Assembly (NCBI GenBank): GCA_963756455.1
Contig: CAVWNC010000003.1
Coordinates: forward strand, 2,480,001-2,544,000
DNA from: DASQPA01 sp963756455
GTDB taxonomy: Bacteria; Acidobacteriota; Thermoanaerobaculia; Multivoradales; UBA5704
Reading direction: 5' to 3'
DNA length: 64,000 nt
The first letter of the stretch is position 1, and each line of letters opens with the position of its first letter. The notes under the pieces are model-generated. The model had not been told where the DNA came from, searched no databases, and saw only the letters and a program-made list of their open reading frames with translations. The position numbers and the translations under genes were made by a program. Shown here one piece after another: positions 41,576 through 50,274 of this stretch.

Positions 41576-41755
41576 CCCCCGTGCGGTCTGTGTTGGGTCA
41601 ATCGATTGTAGAACCAACATTCAACACTAGGGAGTCTTTTACTCACGTGGCCTGTGCCAGCCTCGCTCGTACGAGGACGCTAACGGCTCGTGAAGCGGAC
41701 ACCCACCTGGAGCGTTTCAGGTTCTAAACGCATACCCGCATGGCCCGCGCGGGGG
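41576..41755 (+). ncRNA. ssrS: Probable 6S RNA
   Basis: The 325-bp gap after zapA has no gene but can fold into one long rod of about 180 nt. Its ends pair as an 11-bp stem, CCCCCGTGCGG (41576–41586) with CCGCGCGGGGG (41745–41755). Near the 3' side the sequence CACCCACCTGGA...TCAGGTTC resembles the conserved 6S segment CACC..CCTTGAACC...GGTTCAAGG. Position directly after zapA and the length of about 180 nt fit 6S RNA, which binds RNA polymerase holoenzyme. Exact ends are approximate. Confidence 0.6.
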
Positions 41756-41832
41756 GTGTAGTTTCACCCTCTCCGTCGAGGAGAGCTTCTCCCCGATCCG
41801 CCCGGACCCCCTGTTGAACAGGGGGTAAACCG

Positions 41833-43404
41833 GTGAAGAGCACCGAAACGATAGCGGCTCTGGCCGTCGCCTTGGCCATTGGGGCAGGAATCCTCCTGTT
41901 CTGGTGGGCGGGGCTGCGCCGGACCGGCAGGCGCATCCTGGAGCAGGCGCAAGCCCAGGCGGGGAAGGTCGTGGAGGACGCGGGACGCCAGGCGGAAAAC
42001 CGCATGCGCGAAGCGGACATCGCGGCCAAGGAGAAGCTCCTCCAGGCGCGGACCGAGTTCGAATCGGCCTCGAGGAAGCGCCGCACCGAGCTCGAAGGCA
42101 TGGAGCGGCGGCTGACCCAGAAAGAGGACACCTTGGACAAGCGGCTGGAGGAGATCATCCAGCGCGAGAAAGAGGTGTCCCAGAAGGACAAGCTGCTCGG
42201 CGGCCGCGAGAAGGTCCTGGATCAGAAGGAAGGCGAGCTCGACCGCATGGTCGACGAGGAGCGGGTGAAGCTCGAGCAGATCGCCGGCCTGACCGCCCAG
42301 CAGGCGCGCGACGAGCTGATCAAGGGGATGGAAAACGACGCCCGGATCGAGGCCGCCCACATCGTCAAGCGGATCGAGGACGAGGCCAGAGAGACCGCCC
42401 ACAAGCAGGCGCAGCGGATCATCGGCATGGCGGTCCAGCGCTCGGCCTCCGACTACGTCTCCGAGGCCACGGTCTCGGTCGTCATGCTCCCCAATGACGA
42501 GATGAAGGGACGGATCATCGGCCGCGAGGGGAGGAACATCCGCGCCCTGGAGATGGCGACCGGGGTCGATCTCATCGTCGACGACACCCCCGAGGCGGTC
42601 ATCCTCTCCGGCTTCGACCCCTTCCGCCGCGAGGTGGCCCGGGTCGCCTTGGAACGCCTGATCACCGACGGCCGCATCCACCCGGCGCGGATCGAGGAGG
42701 TGGTCGAGAAGGTCAAGGCCGAGTTCGAGCAGAAGATCCTCTCGGAAGGGGAGTCGGCCCTCCTGGAGCTCTCCATCCCCGGCATGCACCCGGAGCTCGT
42801 CAAGCTCCTCGGGCGCCTGCGCTATCGCACCTCCTACGGCCAGAACGTCCTCCAGCACAGCAAGGAGGTCGCTTTCCTCGCCGGCACCATGGCGGCCGAG
42901 CTCAAGGCCAACGTCCAGGTGGCGCGGCGGGGCGGCATCCTGCACGACGTCGGCAAGGCCATCGACCGCGAGATGGACGGCACCCACCTCCAGATCGGTA
43001 TCGACCTGCTGCGCAAATACGGCGAGTCCGAAGACGTGGTGCACGCCATGGCCTGCCACCACGGCGACTACGATCCGCAGACGGTCGAGGCCGTCCTCGT
43101 CACCGCCGCCGACGCCCTCTCGGCCGCCCGGCCCGGCGCCCGGCGGGAGATCCTCGAAACTTACGTCAAGCGGCTCGAAAAACTGGAGGAGATCGCCTCC
43201 GCCTTCAAGGGGGTGCAGAAGACCTTCGCCATCCAGGCCGGCCGCGAGGTGCGGATCATCGTCGACAGCGGCAAGATCAGCGACGAGCAGGCGCTCTGGC
43301 TGTCGAAGGACATCGCGCGGAAGATCGAGGGCGAGCTCACCTACCCCGGCCAGATCAAGGTGACGGTGATCCGCGAGACCCGCTCGGTCGAGTTCGCCAG
43401 ATGA
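41833..43404 (+). CDS. rny: Ribonuclease Y
   Basis: Membrane-bound endoribonuclease that starts mRNA decay. 523 residues from a GTG at 41833. An N-terminal helix (IAALAVALAIGAGILLFWWAG) is followed by a long coiled coil (about 30–170), the KH domain (VSVVMLPNDEMKGRIIGREG, then RNIRALE) and the HD domain (LQHSKEVAFLAGTMA, GGILHDVGKAIDRE, MACHHGDYDP). The end (GQIKVTVIRETRSVEFA) is the typical RNase Y C-terminus. Eight bases separate it from ymdB, as in other genomes. Confidence 0.97.
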   Translation: MKSTETIAALAVALAIGAGILLFWWAGLRRTGRRILEQAQAQAGKVVEDAGRQAENRMREADIAAKEKLLQARTEFESASRKRRTELEGMERRLTQKEDTLDKRLEEIIQREKEVSQKDKLLGGREKVLDQKEGELDRMVDEERVKLEQIAGLTAQQARDELIKGMENDARIEAAHIVKRIEDEARETAHKQAQRIIGMAVQRSASDYVSEATVSVVMLPNDEMKGRIIGREGRNIRALEMATGVDLIVDDTPEAVILSGFDPFRREVARVALERLITDGRIHPARIEEVVEKVKAEFEQKILSEGESALLELSIPGMHPELVKLLGRLRYRTSYGQNVLQHSKEVAFLAGTMAAELKANVQVARRGGILHDVGKAIDREMDGTHLQIGIDLLRKYGESEDVVHAMACHHGDYDPQTVEAVLVTAADALSAARPGARREILETYVKRLEKLEEIASAFKGVQKTFAIQAGREVRIIVDSGKISDEQALWLSKDIARKIEGELTYPGQIKVTVIRETRSVEFAR

Positions 43405-43411
43405 GATCAAA

Positions 43412-44200
43412 ATGAAGATCCTCTTCGTCGGCGACGTCATCGGGAAGCCCGGCCGGAGAGCGGTGCGGAACCTCCTCACCCGGTTGATCGACCGCCACCG
43501 GGCCGACTACGTCGTCGTCAACGTCGAGAACTCGGCCGGCGGCTTCGGGGTGACGCCGGAGATCCTGGCCGAGATCGAGGATCTGCCGATCGACTGCTAT
43601 ACGACCGGCAACCACGTCTGGGACAAAAAGGAGGGGGTCGAGATGCTCGATCGCATGCCCCGGCTCCTGCGTCCCGCCAACTATCCCGACGGCAACCCCG
43701 GCAAGGGGCTCTACGTGGGGGAGACGGCGTCCGGCATCCGGGTGGCGACGATCAATCTCGAAGGCCGGGTCTTCATGAACAGCCTCGAATCGCCCTTCGT
43801 CGTGGCCGACCGGCTGCTCGCGAGCCTCGATCCGAAGGTGAAGGTGATCCTGGTCGACTTCCATGCCGAGGCCACCTCGGAGAAGCAGGCCTTGGGGTTC
43901 TACCTGGACGGCCGGGTGAGCGCCGTCCTCGGCACCCACACCCACGTTCCCACGGCCGACGAGCGGATCCTCCCTGCCGGCACCGCTCTGCAGACCGACG
44001 TCGGCATGACCGGTCCCTACGAGTCGATCATCGGCATGCGGGTGGACAAGGTGCTGAAGCGTTTCCTCCTCCAGACCCCCTCTTCCTTCGAGGTGGCGAA
44101 GAAGGACGTCCGTCTGGCCGGCGCGGTGGTCGACGTCGACGAGACGACGGGAAAAGCGCGGGGGATCGAGCGCCTCCTGGTGCCGGACCCCACGGCCTGA
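43412..44200 (+). CDS. ymdB: YmdB/TIGR00282 family metallophosphoesterase
   Basis: 262 residues. Motifs: LFVGDVIGKPGRRA, NVENSAGGFG, TTGNHVWDKKE, VDFHAEATSEK and GTHTHVPTAD. In Bacillus the homologue is a 2',3'-cyclic nucleotide phosphodiesterase that affects biofilm fate and acts beside RNase Y. The tight rny–ymdB order supports an operon. Confidence 0.92.
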   Translation: MKILFVGDVIGKPGRRAVRNLLTRLIDRHRADYVVVNVENSAGGFGVTPEILAEIEDLPIDCYTTGNHVWDKKEGVEMLDRMPRLLRPANYPDGNPGKGLYVGETASGIRVATINLEGRVFMNSLESPFVVADRLLASLDPKVKVILVDFHAEATSEKQALGFYLDGRVSAVLGTHTHVPTADERILPAGTALQTDVGMTGPYESIIGMRVDKVLKRFLLQTPSSFEVAKKDVRLAGAVVDVDETTGKARGIERLLVPDPTA

Positions 44201-44229
44201 AGAGCCTCGACCCTGGCAGGTACCTGAGG

Positions 44230-45243
44230 ATGGCGGCAGAACGGCAGCGGCAGGAGGACATCGACCGGGATTTGGGGTTCGGCGCCGTCGTCGCCCGCGA
44301 GAGCCAGAAGCGGCTGCTCAACCGGGACGGCAGCTTCAACGTCGTCCGCGAAGGGCTCAAGTTCTTCGCCTCCTGGAGCCCCTACCACTACCTCCTCACC
44401 GTCTCCTGGCCCCGTTTCCTCGCTCTCGTCGTCGCCGGCTATCTGGGGCTCAACGCCCTCTTCGGTGCCGCCTACTGGTCCTTGGGGCCCGGCGCTCTCG
44501 ATGGCATGGCCGGCAGCGGCCTGGGCTCGCGCTTTCTCCAGTCCTTCTTCTTCAGCGTCCAGACCTTCGCCACGATCGGCTACGGTCACATGTCGCCGGT
44601 CGGGGTCGGCGCCAACCTGGTCGTCACCTTGGAGTCGCTCGTCGGGCTCCTGGGCTTCGCTCTCGCGACCGGCATCCTCTTCGCCCGCTTCTCGCGGCCG
44701 ACGGCGCACATCCTCTTCAGCGAGAAGGCGCTCATCGCGCCCTACCATGAAATCACCGCCTTCGAGTTCCGGATCGTCAACGCGCGCCGGAACCAACTCA
44801 TCCAGGTGGAGGCGAAAGTCCTCTTCAGCCGCTTCCGGGACGGCCGGGGAGGGTCGCGCGATTTCGCCGCGCTCAAGTTGGAGCGCGAGCGGGTTCCCCT
44901 CTTCCCGCTCTCCTGGACGATCGTTCACCCCATCGATTCCGAAAGCCCGCTCTTCGGCCTCACCGCGGCGGACCTCGTCGCGGCGGACGGCGAGTTCCTG
45001 GTCCTCCTCTCGGGGACGGACGAGACCTTCGCCCAGACCGTCCATGCCCGTTCCTCGTACAAGGGGGACGAGATCGTCTGGGGAGCCCGCTTCACCAATC
45101 TCTTCAATCCTCCCAAGAACGGCCTGCTGTCGATCGACATCAGCCGTCTCGACAGCTTCGAGCCCGCCTCGCTCCCGTCGATGCCCGCCCTGCCCCACGG
45201 CCCGCGCCGGCTGGACGAGGGCTGGGACACCGACGACAACTAG
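44230..45243 (+). CDS. Inward-rectifier potassium channel (KirBac-like)
   Basis: 337 residues. Two membrane helices (PRFLALVVAGYLGLNALFGAAY and ESLVGLLGFALATGILFARFS) flank a pore loop with selectivity filter TIGYGHMSP. The C-terminal half is the Kir cytoplasmic immunoglobulin-like domain (ILFSEKALIAPYHEITAFEF, FPLSWTIVHPID, GAGI-type gating regions). The slide-helix region precedes helix 1 (FFASWSPYHYLL). It ends with TAG at 45241–45243, overlapping the stop of the convergent gene. Confidence 0.92.
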   Translation: MAAERQRQEDIDRDLGFGAVVARESQKRLLNRDGSFNVVREGLKFFASWSPYHYLLTVSWPRFLALVVAGYLGLNALFGAAYWSLGPGALDGMAGSGLGSRFLQSFFFSVQTFATIGYGHMSPVGVGANLVVTLESLVGLLGFALATGILFARFSRPTAHILFSEKALIAPYHEITAFEFRIVNARRNQLIQVEAKVLFSRFRDGRGGSRDFAALKLERERVPLFPLSWTIVHPIDSESPLFGLTAADLVAADGEFLVLLSGTDETFAQTVHARSSYKGDEIVWGARFTNLFNPPKNGLLSIDISRLDSFEPASLPSMPALPHGPRRLDEGWDTDDN

Positions 45244-45524
45244 GCTTTCTCGACCGGGGTCGCCGGCTGGGGCTGATGGAGGAACCACAGGTTCCGCGAG
45301 TAGATGACGAGCCCCATCGCCTGGCCGGCGATGAAGACCGGGTCTTTCTGGTGGATCGAGTAGACGAGGAGGACGGCGCCGCCGCCCAGGGAGAAGTACC
45401 AGAAGGAGCGTGGGATTACGCTCTCTCGCCGCTTTTCGGTGGCGATCCACTGGAAGAAGAAACGGCCGAAGAAGAAGGACTGGCCGAGGAATCCGACGAC
45501 GAGCCAGAGGTGCTTGGGGTCCAA
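45240..45524 (-). CDS. Lipid-A-disaccharide synthase N-terminal-domain (LAB_N) membrane protein
   Basis: About 94 residues from a TTG at 45524: LDPKHLWLVVGFLGQSFFFG, then RFFFQWIATEKRRESVIPRSFWYFSL, and two more helices. This matches the short LAB_N proteins (SWEET/PQ-loop-like) that neighbour dolichyl-phosphate-mannose-synthase-like transferases. Its start lies inside the 3' end of the upstream glycosyltransferase (overlap about 109 bp in another frame). Confidence 0.8.
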   Translation of the reverse strand: MDPKHLWLVVGFLGQSFFFGRFFFQWIATEKRRESVIPRSFWYFSLGGGAVLLVYSIHQKDPVFIAGQAMGLVIYSRNLWFLHQPQPATPVEKA

Positions 45525-46243
45525 TCTGTGATCTCCAGGGTGAGGCGCCGGTCGATCCAGCGCCGCTCCATCCAGCGCACCGCGAAAAGGTCGGCGAGCG
45601 AGCGGAAGAGCCGGTTGCCGATACTGTACTTGGTCTTGCCGTGGAGGCGCGGCCGGTGGTGCACCGGCACCTCCCGGATGCGCGCTCCATCCAGGCGGAC
45701 GAGGGTGGGAAGGAAGCGGTGCATCCCCTGGAACATGGGCACCCGGCGGAGGTACTCGGCGCGGTAGGCCTTGAGCGAACAGCCGACGTCTGAGACGTGC
45801 TCGCCGGTCGCCCAGTTGCGGACGCCGTTCGCGATCCGCGAGGAGAGCCGGCGGACCCAGTTGTCGCGCCGCCGCGTGCGGACCCCGGAGACCAGGTCCC
45901 AGCCGGGGGGCGCGGCCATTTCCGTCAGGAGCCGGGGGATGTCCTGGGGATCGTTCTGGAGATCGGCGTCCAAGGTGACGACGATGTCCCCCCGGGCACT
46001 CCGGAAGCCGGCGGCGAGCGCCGCCGACTGCCCGGCGCTCCGGGCGAGCTTTAGCACCCGCGCCCGGGGGTCGCTGGCGGCGATGCGGCCGAGCGCCTGA
46101 AGGCTGCCGTCGGTCGAGCCGTCGTCGATCCACAGAACCTCGTAGCTCCGCCCGTCGAGCGCCGCGTGGATCTCCGCCGCGAGGATCGGCAGGTTCTCCT
46201 CTTCGTTGTGGACGGGGATGACGAGCGACACGTCACAGGGCAA
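45416..46243 (-). CDS. Family 2 glycosyltransferase (dolichyl-phosphate-mannose-synthase-like)
   Basis: 275 residues from a TTG at 46243 preceded by GGAG. GT-A motifs: VSLVIPVHNEEENLPILA, VLWIDDGSTDGS, the metal-binding VTLDADLQNDPQ, and GCSLKAYRAEYL with HHRPRLHGKTKYSIGNRLFR. Likely charges a polyprenyl phosphate with a sugar for envelope modification, working with the GT83-type enzyme encoded divergently. Its last about 35 residues (Ser/Pro-rich) are read out of frame over the LAB_N gene and are probably not functional. Confidence 0.88.
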   Translation of the reverse strand: MPCDVSLVIPVHNEEENLPILAAEIHAALDGRSYEVLWIDDGSTDGSLQALGRIAASDPRARVLKLARSAGQSAALAAGFRSARGDIVVTLDADLQNDPQDIPRLLTEMAAPPGWDLVSGVRTRRRDNWVRRLSSRIANGVRNWATGEHVSDVGCSLKAYRAEYLRRVPMFQGMHRFLPTLVRLDGARIREVPVHHRPRLHGKTKYSIGNRLFRSLADLFAVRWMERRWIDRRLTLEITDWTPSTSGSSSDSSASPSSSAVSSSSGSPPKSGERA

Positions 46244-46381
46244 GCGGCGGCTCCGGCGAGTTCGGCGATGGGGCGATTGGGCGATCGGGCGAGGAATCCC
46301 TGGGAAGCGTGGTGGCGGACCCTTTGCATCGTATATCTTAGTCCACCCGGCCGCCTCGTCCGGCAGGTACCCAGGCTCCTT

Positions 46382-48229
46382 TTGCGAACGATCGAGAACG
46401 ACACCTCCCGCCGGCTCTCTCTGGAGTCGCCGCGGGTCCCGGCTGCGGTCCGCCCTGGTTCTTCCGGGTGGGAACGCCGCTTCTGGCTGCTGCCGCGGAT
46501 CGGCTGGCTGATCCTCCTCGCCGCGGCGCTCGCCTTCCGCCTGGGCGGCTATCCTCTCCTCGATCCGGACGAAGGACGAAATGCCGAGGTCGCCCGCGAG
46601 ATGGTCGCTTCCGGCGACTACCTGGTGCCGCGGCTCGACGGTCTGCCCTATCTCGACAAGCCGGTCCTCTTCTTCGCCGCCGACGCCTTGGTCCTGAAGC
46701 TCCTCGGCCCGAGCGAGCTCGCGGCGCGCCTGCCGTCGCTCCTCTTCGCCCTCGCCACGGCGGGTTTGACCGCCGCCTTCGCCGCCCGGCTCTTCGGCCG
46801 CGAGGCGGCCTGGATCGCAGGCACCGTCGCCATCGCGACACCCCTCGCGGTGGCCTTCGCGCGGACGGTGATCTTCGACAGCCTGCTGGCCTTCCTCGTC
46901 ACCCTGGCCCTCGTCGCCTTCTACCGGGCGGTCGAAGCGCGGACTTTGGAGCGTCGGGCTTTCGGCTGGAGCGCGCTCGGCTGGGGGGCGATGGCTCTCG
47001 GGGTGCTGACCAAGGGGCCGGTCGCCGTCGCCGTGGTGCTCCTCGTGGCGGTGCCGTATGCCCTCTGGCGCCGGGCGGGGAAGGTTCTCCTCTACCCGCT
47101 CGGCCCACTCCTCTTCCTGAGCCTGATCCTCCCCTGGGTCTGGGCGATGTCCAGGCAGGTGCCGGAGTACCTCCACTACACCCTGATCTCTGAGACCTGG
47201 CGGCGGATGACGACCGACCAGTTCGAGCGCACCGGCCCGTTCTGGTACTTCCTCCCCTGTCTCCTCGTGGGCGCGCTACCGTGGCCATTCGTCGTCCTCG
47301 CGGCGCGCCGCAGCCTGCCGGGGCGCCATGCCGGTGATGCCGGCGGCCGGCTCGACCAGCGGGTGGTCTTCCTCCTCCTCTGGCTGGCGCTCCCCTTCGT
47401 CCTCTTCTCGCTCTCGCACTCGAAGCGCCCGCAGTACATCCTGCCGCTCCTCCCCGCGGTAGCCCTCCTCGTGGCCGCGGCCTGGCGCGGCGCGGGGGGC
47501 GGCGTCCGGCTGCCCGGGGTGCGGGCCGGAGCCTGGGCATGGATCGGCTTCGGGGGGCTCCTCCTCGCCGCCGGTTTTCTCCTGCCGGGTCTCTCTCACG
47601 GTCGGCACTCCCTGCCGCCGGAGCAGGTGGGGCCGATCGCGCGGGCCGCGCTCGCCTGGGGCCTGGCGGCGATTCTCGGGGGGATGGGCGCCTGGCTGCT
47701 GGCGGCGCGCAGCCGGGAGGGGTCGCTGGTCGCCCTCGCGCTCCCCGCCGCGGTTCTCCCTCTCCTCTTCGTCCCCGTGCTCGTCACGATGGGCGACGCC
47801 TTCTCGTCGCGCGACCTGGCCGCGGGGATCACCCCCTACTTGAGCCCCGGCGTCGAAGTCGTGGGTCTACGGGCGTACCCCACGTCGTTGCCGTTCTACC
47901 TCGGGCGGACGATCCTGGTCGTCGGTCCGCGCGGCCGGGAGCTCACCAGCAACTACATCGTCGATTCCTTCCCGCGGTGGCTCCGGGCGCCGGGCACCCC
48001 ACTCCGCCCGCTCGACGGGTGGACGGACGCCCTCGCCGCCTGCACCCGGCCGATGCTCTTCGTCGTCCACCGGGAGGACAGGGTGAACCGGGCGGTCCTC
48101 GCAGGCGCCGGCCTCCCCCTGCGCTACACGGACGACGGCTTCGCCGCCTACGGACCCTGCGTCGCGCCTGGGGCCCCTGGGACCCCTGGAGCCAAGGCGG
48201 CAAAAGCGCCCGCGGCAGGCAGCTCCTAG
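46382..48229 (+). CDS. ArnT-like GT83/GT39 membrane glycosyltransferase
   Basis: About 615 residues with 11–12 membrane helices. The first periplasmic loop has the catalytic motif YPLLDPDEGRNAEVAREM, then LPYLDKPVLFF, as in ArnT-type enzymes that move a sugar from polyprenyl phosphate to lipid A or other acceptors. The start is uncertain: TTG 46382 (RTIENDTSRRLSLESP) is the only non-CTG start close to the family N-terminus. The tail has a Gly/Pro/Ala/Lys low-complexity end. Followed 2 bp later by the amidotransferase gene. Confidence 0.82.
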   Translation: MRTIENDTSRRLSLESPRVPAAVRPGSSGWERRFWLLPRIGWLILLAAALAFRLGGYPLLDPDEGRNAEVAREMVASGDYLVPRLDGLPYLDKPVLFFAADALVLKLLGPSELAARLPSLLFALATAGLTAAFAARLFGREAAWIAGTVAIATPLAVAFARTVIFDSLLAFLVTLALVAFYRAVEARTLERRAFGWSALGWGAMALGVLTKGPVAVAVVLLVAVPYALWRRAGKVLLYPLGPLLFLSLILPWVWAMSRQVPEYLHYTLISETWRRMTTDQFERTGPFWYFLPCLLVGALPWPFVVLAARRSLPGRHAGDAGGRLDQRVVFLLLWLALPFVLFSLSHSKRPQYILPLLPAVALLVAAAWRGAGGGVRLPGVRAGAWAWIGFGGLLLAAGFLLPGLSHGRHSLPPEQVGPIARAALAWGLAAILGGMGAWLLAARSREGSLVALALPAAVLPLLFVPVLVTMGDAFSSRDLAAGITPYLSPGVEVVGLRAYPTSLPFYLGRTILVVGPRGRELTSNYIVDSFPRWLRAPGTPLRPLDGWTDALAACTRPMLFVVHREDRVNRAVLAGAGLPLRYTDDGFAAYGPCVAPGAPGTPGAKAAKAPAAGSS

Positions 48230-48231
48230 GC

Positions 48232-50103
48232 GTGTGCGGGATCTACGGCGTCGTTACCGCAGGTCCGCCGTCCGGAGGCTCCCCCGAGGGCCTGGAGGAG
48301 CGCCTCGAAGCGATGGGGTGCGCTCTTCACCACCGCGGTCCGGACGGCCATGCGCTCCGGGTGGAAGGCGGGGTGGGGTTGGGCGTCGAGCGCCTGCGCA
48401 TCATCGATCTCGATCCGCGTGCCGACCAGCCCTTCGCAAGCCCCGACGGCCGGCTCTGGCTCGCCTGTAACGGCGAGATCTACAACGCTCCCGAGCTCCG
48501 CCGGCGATACCGGGACTACCCGTTCGTCTCCCATTCGGACGTCGAGACCCTCCTTCCCCTCTATCGCGACCGGGGGCTCGCCGGCTTGGCGGAGATCGAC
48601 GGCATGTTCGGTCTCGCCCTCTGGGACGGCTTGGAACGGCGGCTGATCCTCGCCCGCGATCGGGCGGGGGAGAAGCCGCTCTTCTATGCCCGCCAGGGGG
48701 AAACGCTCGGGTTCGCCTCCGAGGTCCAGGCGCTCCTCGGGGTGCCCGGCCTCTCCCGGGACCTGGACGAGATGGCCCTCGCCCAATTCCTCGCCCTGGG
48801 CTATGTCCTCGAACCGCGCACCCTCTTCGCCGCCATCCGGAGAGTCGAGGCGGGCACCTTCCTCTCCTTTACCGCCGACGGCCGGGAGGAGTGCCGCCGC
48901 TACTGGGATCCGGTGGCGGTCGCGGGGAGGGCGAACGGGTCTCTGCCGGTGGTAGAACCGGCTTCGCACCTGCGCTCGCTCCTCGAAACCGCAGTCGCCA
49001 AGCAGGTGGTGGCCGACGTGCCGGTGGGGGTCTTCACGAGCGGCGGGCTCGACTCCTCGATCCTCGCCGCTCTCGCCGCCCGGAGCCTGGGGGCGGACCG
49101 GGTCCACACCTACTCCGCCCGCTTCACCGCCCGTTCCTACGACGAATCCGCCTGGGCGACCCAGGTCGCCCGCCGGCTCGGCACCCGCCACGTCGAGGTG
49201 CCCTGCGACGAGCCCGATCTGCGGGCCGCCTGGACGGCGGTGACCGAGGGCCTCGCCGAGCCCCTGGCCGACCCCGCCACTCTCCCCGTCTACCTGTTGG
49301 CGCGGGCGGCGCGCGCCGACGTCAAGGTGGTGCTCTCGGGCGAAGGGGCGGACGAGCTCTTCGGCGGCTATCCCACCTATCTCGGGCACCGGCTCGCGCC
49401 CTGGTTCTCCAGGCTGCCGGGACCGCTGCGCCACGGTCTCAAAGCCGGCCTCGCGCGGCTCCCCGCCTCCGGCCGCAAGGTGACCCTGGAGTATCTGCTC
49501 AAGCGATTCCTCGCCGAGGCCGAGAGCCCCTGGGCCGAGCGCCACCTCCGCTGGTTCGGCACCGGCCTCGGCACCGGCGCGGCCGACTGGCGGCGGGCCG
49601 GCCTCGACACCCTGCTCGCCGAGGCGGGGGCCGATCCGGCCGCGGCCCTCCTCCTCGACTACCGGACTTACCTGCGCGACGGCCTCCTCGTCAAGGTCGA
49701 CCGGGCGACCATGCTCAACTCGGTGGAGGCCCGCGCCCCCTACCTCGACCGCGACGTCTCCGCCTTCGCCCTTGCCCTCCCGGTGAGAGAGAAGATCCGC
49801 GGCCTGGAGGGCAAGCGAGTGCTCAAACAGGCCGCTCTCGCCTGGCTGCCGGGAGCCGTCGTCTACCGGCGCAAACGCGGGCTCTCGGTACCGGTCGCCG
49901 GCTGGATCAACGGCGGCCTCCGGCCTGAGGTCGCCCGCCTGCTCGACCCAGAACGCCTGAAACGCCAGGGCCTTCTGGACGCAGTCCGGGTCGGGAGCCT
50001 CCTCGCCGAGCACCGCGCCGGCCGGGCCAACCACGCCCGGCCGCTCTGGGCCGCCCTCATCCTGGGGCGCTTTCTGGAGCGCTGGATGCCGGAGAGAGCG
50101 TAG
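48232..50103 (+). CDS. asnB: Asparagine synthase-like glutamine amidotransferase
   Basis: 623 residues from a GTG at 48232, chosen because the next codon gives the N-terminal nucleophile Cys2 (CGIYGVV) needed after Met removal. The class II glutaminase domain has HHRGPDGH, RLRIIDL and CNGEIYN. The synthetase domain has the PP-loop FTSGGLDSS, LSGEGADELFGGY and KVDRATMLNSVEARAPYLD. Such enzymes make asparagine or amidate exopolysaccharide sugars; its position directly after a lipid-linked glycosyltransferase suggests an envelope role. Only 2 bp follow the upstream stop. Confidence 0.9.
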   Translation: MCGIYGVVTAGPPSGGSPEGLEERLEAMGCALHHRGPDGHALRVEGGVGLGVERLRIIDLDPRADQPFASPDGRLWLACNGEIYNAPELRRRYRDYPFVSHSDVETLLPLYRDRGLAGLAEIDGMFGLALWDGLERRLILARDRAGEKPLFYARQGETLGFASEVQALLGVPGLSRDLDEMALAQFLALGYVLEPRTLFAAIRRVEAGTFLSFTADGREECRRYWDPVAVAGRANGSLPVVEPASHLRSLLETAVAKQVVADVPVGVFTSGGLDSSILAALAARSLGADRVHTYSARFTARSYDESAWATQVARRLGTRHVEVPCDEPDLRAAWTAVTEGLAEPLADPATLPVYLLARAARADVKVVLSGEGADELFGGYPTYLGHRLAPWFSRLPGPLRHGLKAGLARLPASGRKVTLEYLLKRFLAEAESPWAERHLRWFGTGLGTGAADWRRAGLDTLLAEAGADPAAALLLDYRTYLRDGLLVKVDRATMLNSVEARAPYLDRDVSAFALALPVREKIRGLEGKRVLKQAALAWLPGAVVYRRKRGLSVPVAGWINGGLRPEVARLLDPERLKRQGLLDAVRVGSLLAEHRAGRANHARPLWAALILGRFLERWMPERA

Positions 50104-50235
50104 TCAGAGTCGCGAGGTTCTGGATTCTTGCCGTAGGGGGGCCCCCCGTGGCCGCCCTCCCGCCCGGGTGCCCACAGGGGGTGCCCCTACGGAGGCGACT
50201 CTGACGAGCCCCTGTTCCCTCGGATCAGCTCTCGC

Positions 50236-50263
50236 TTGAAGCCCGACGCCGTAGTGGTAGGAT
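50236..50263 (+). promoter_or_regulatory. Sigma-70-type promoter for the CHASE kinase
   Basis: TTGAAG (50236–50241), 16 bp, TAGGAT (50258–50263). The start codon is only 12 nt beyond and no Shine-Dalgarno is present (CCCCCCTTC before the ATG), so the mRNA is probably leaderless or nearly so. Confidence 0.6.
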
Positions 50264-50274
50264 AGCCCCCCTTC

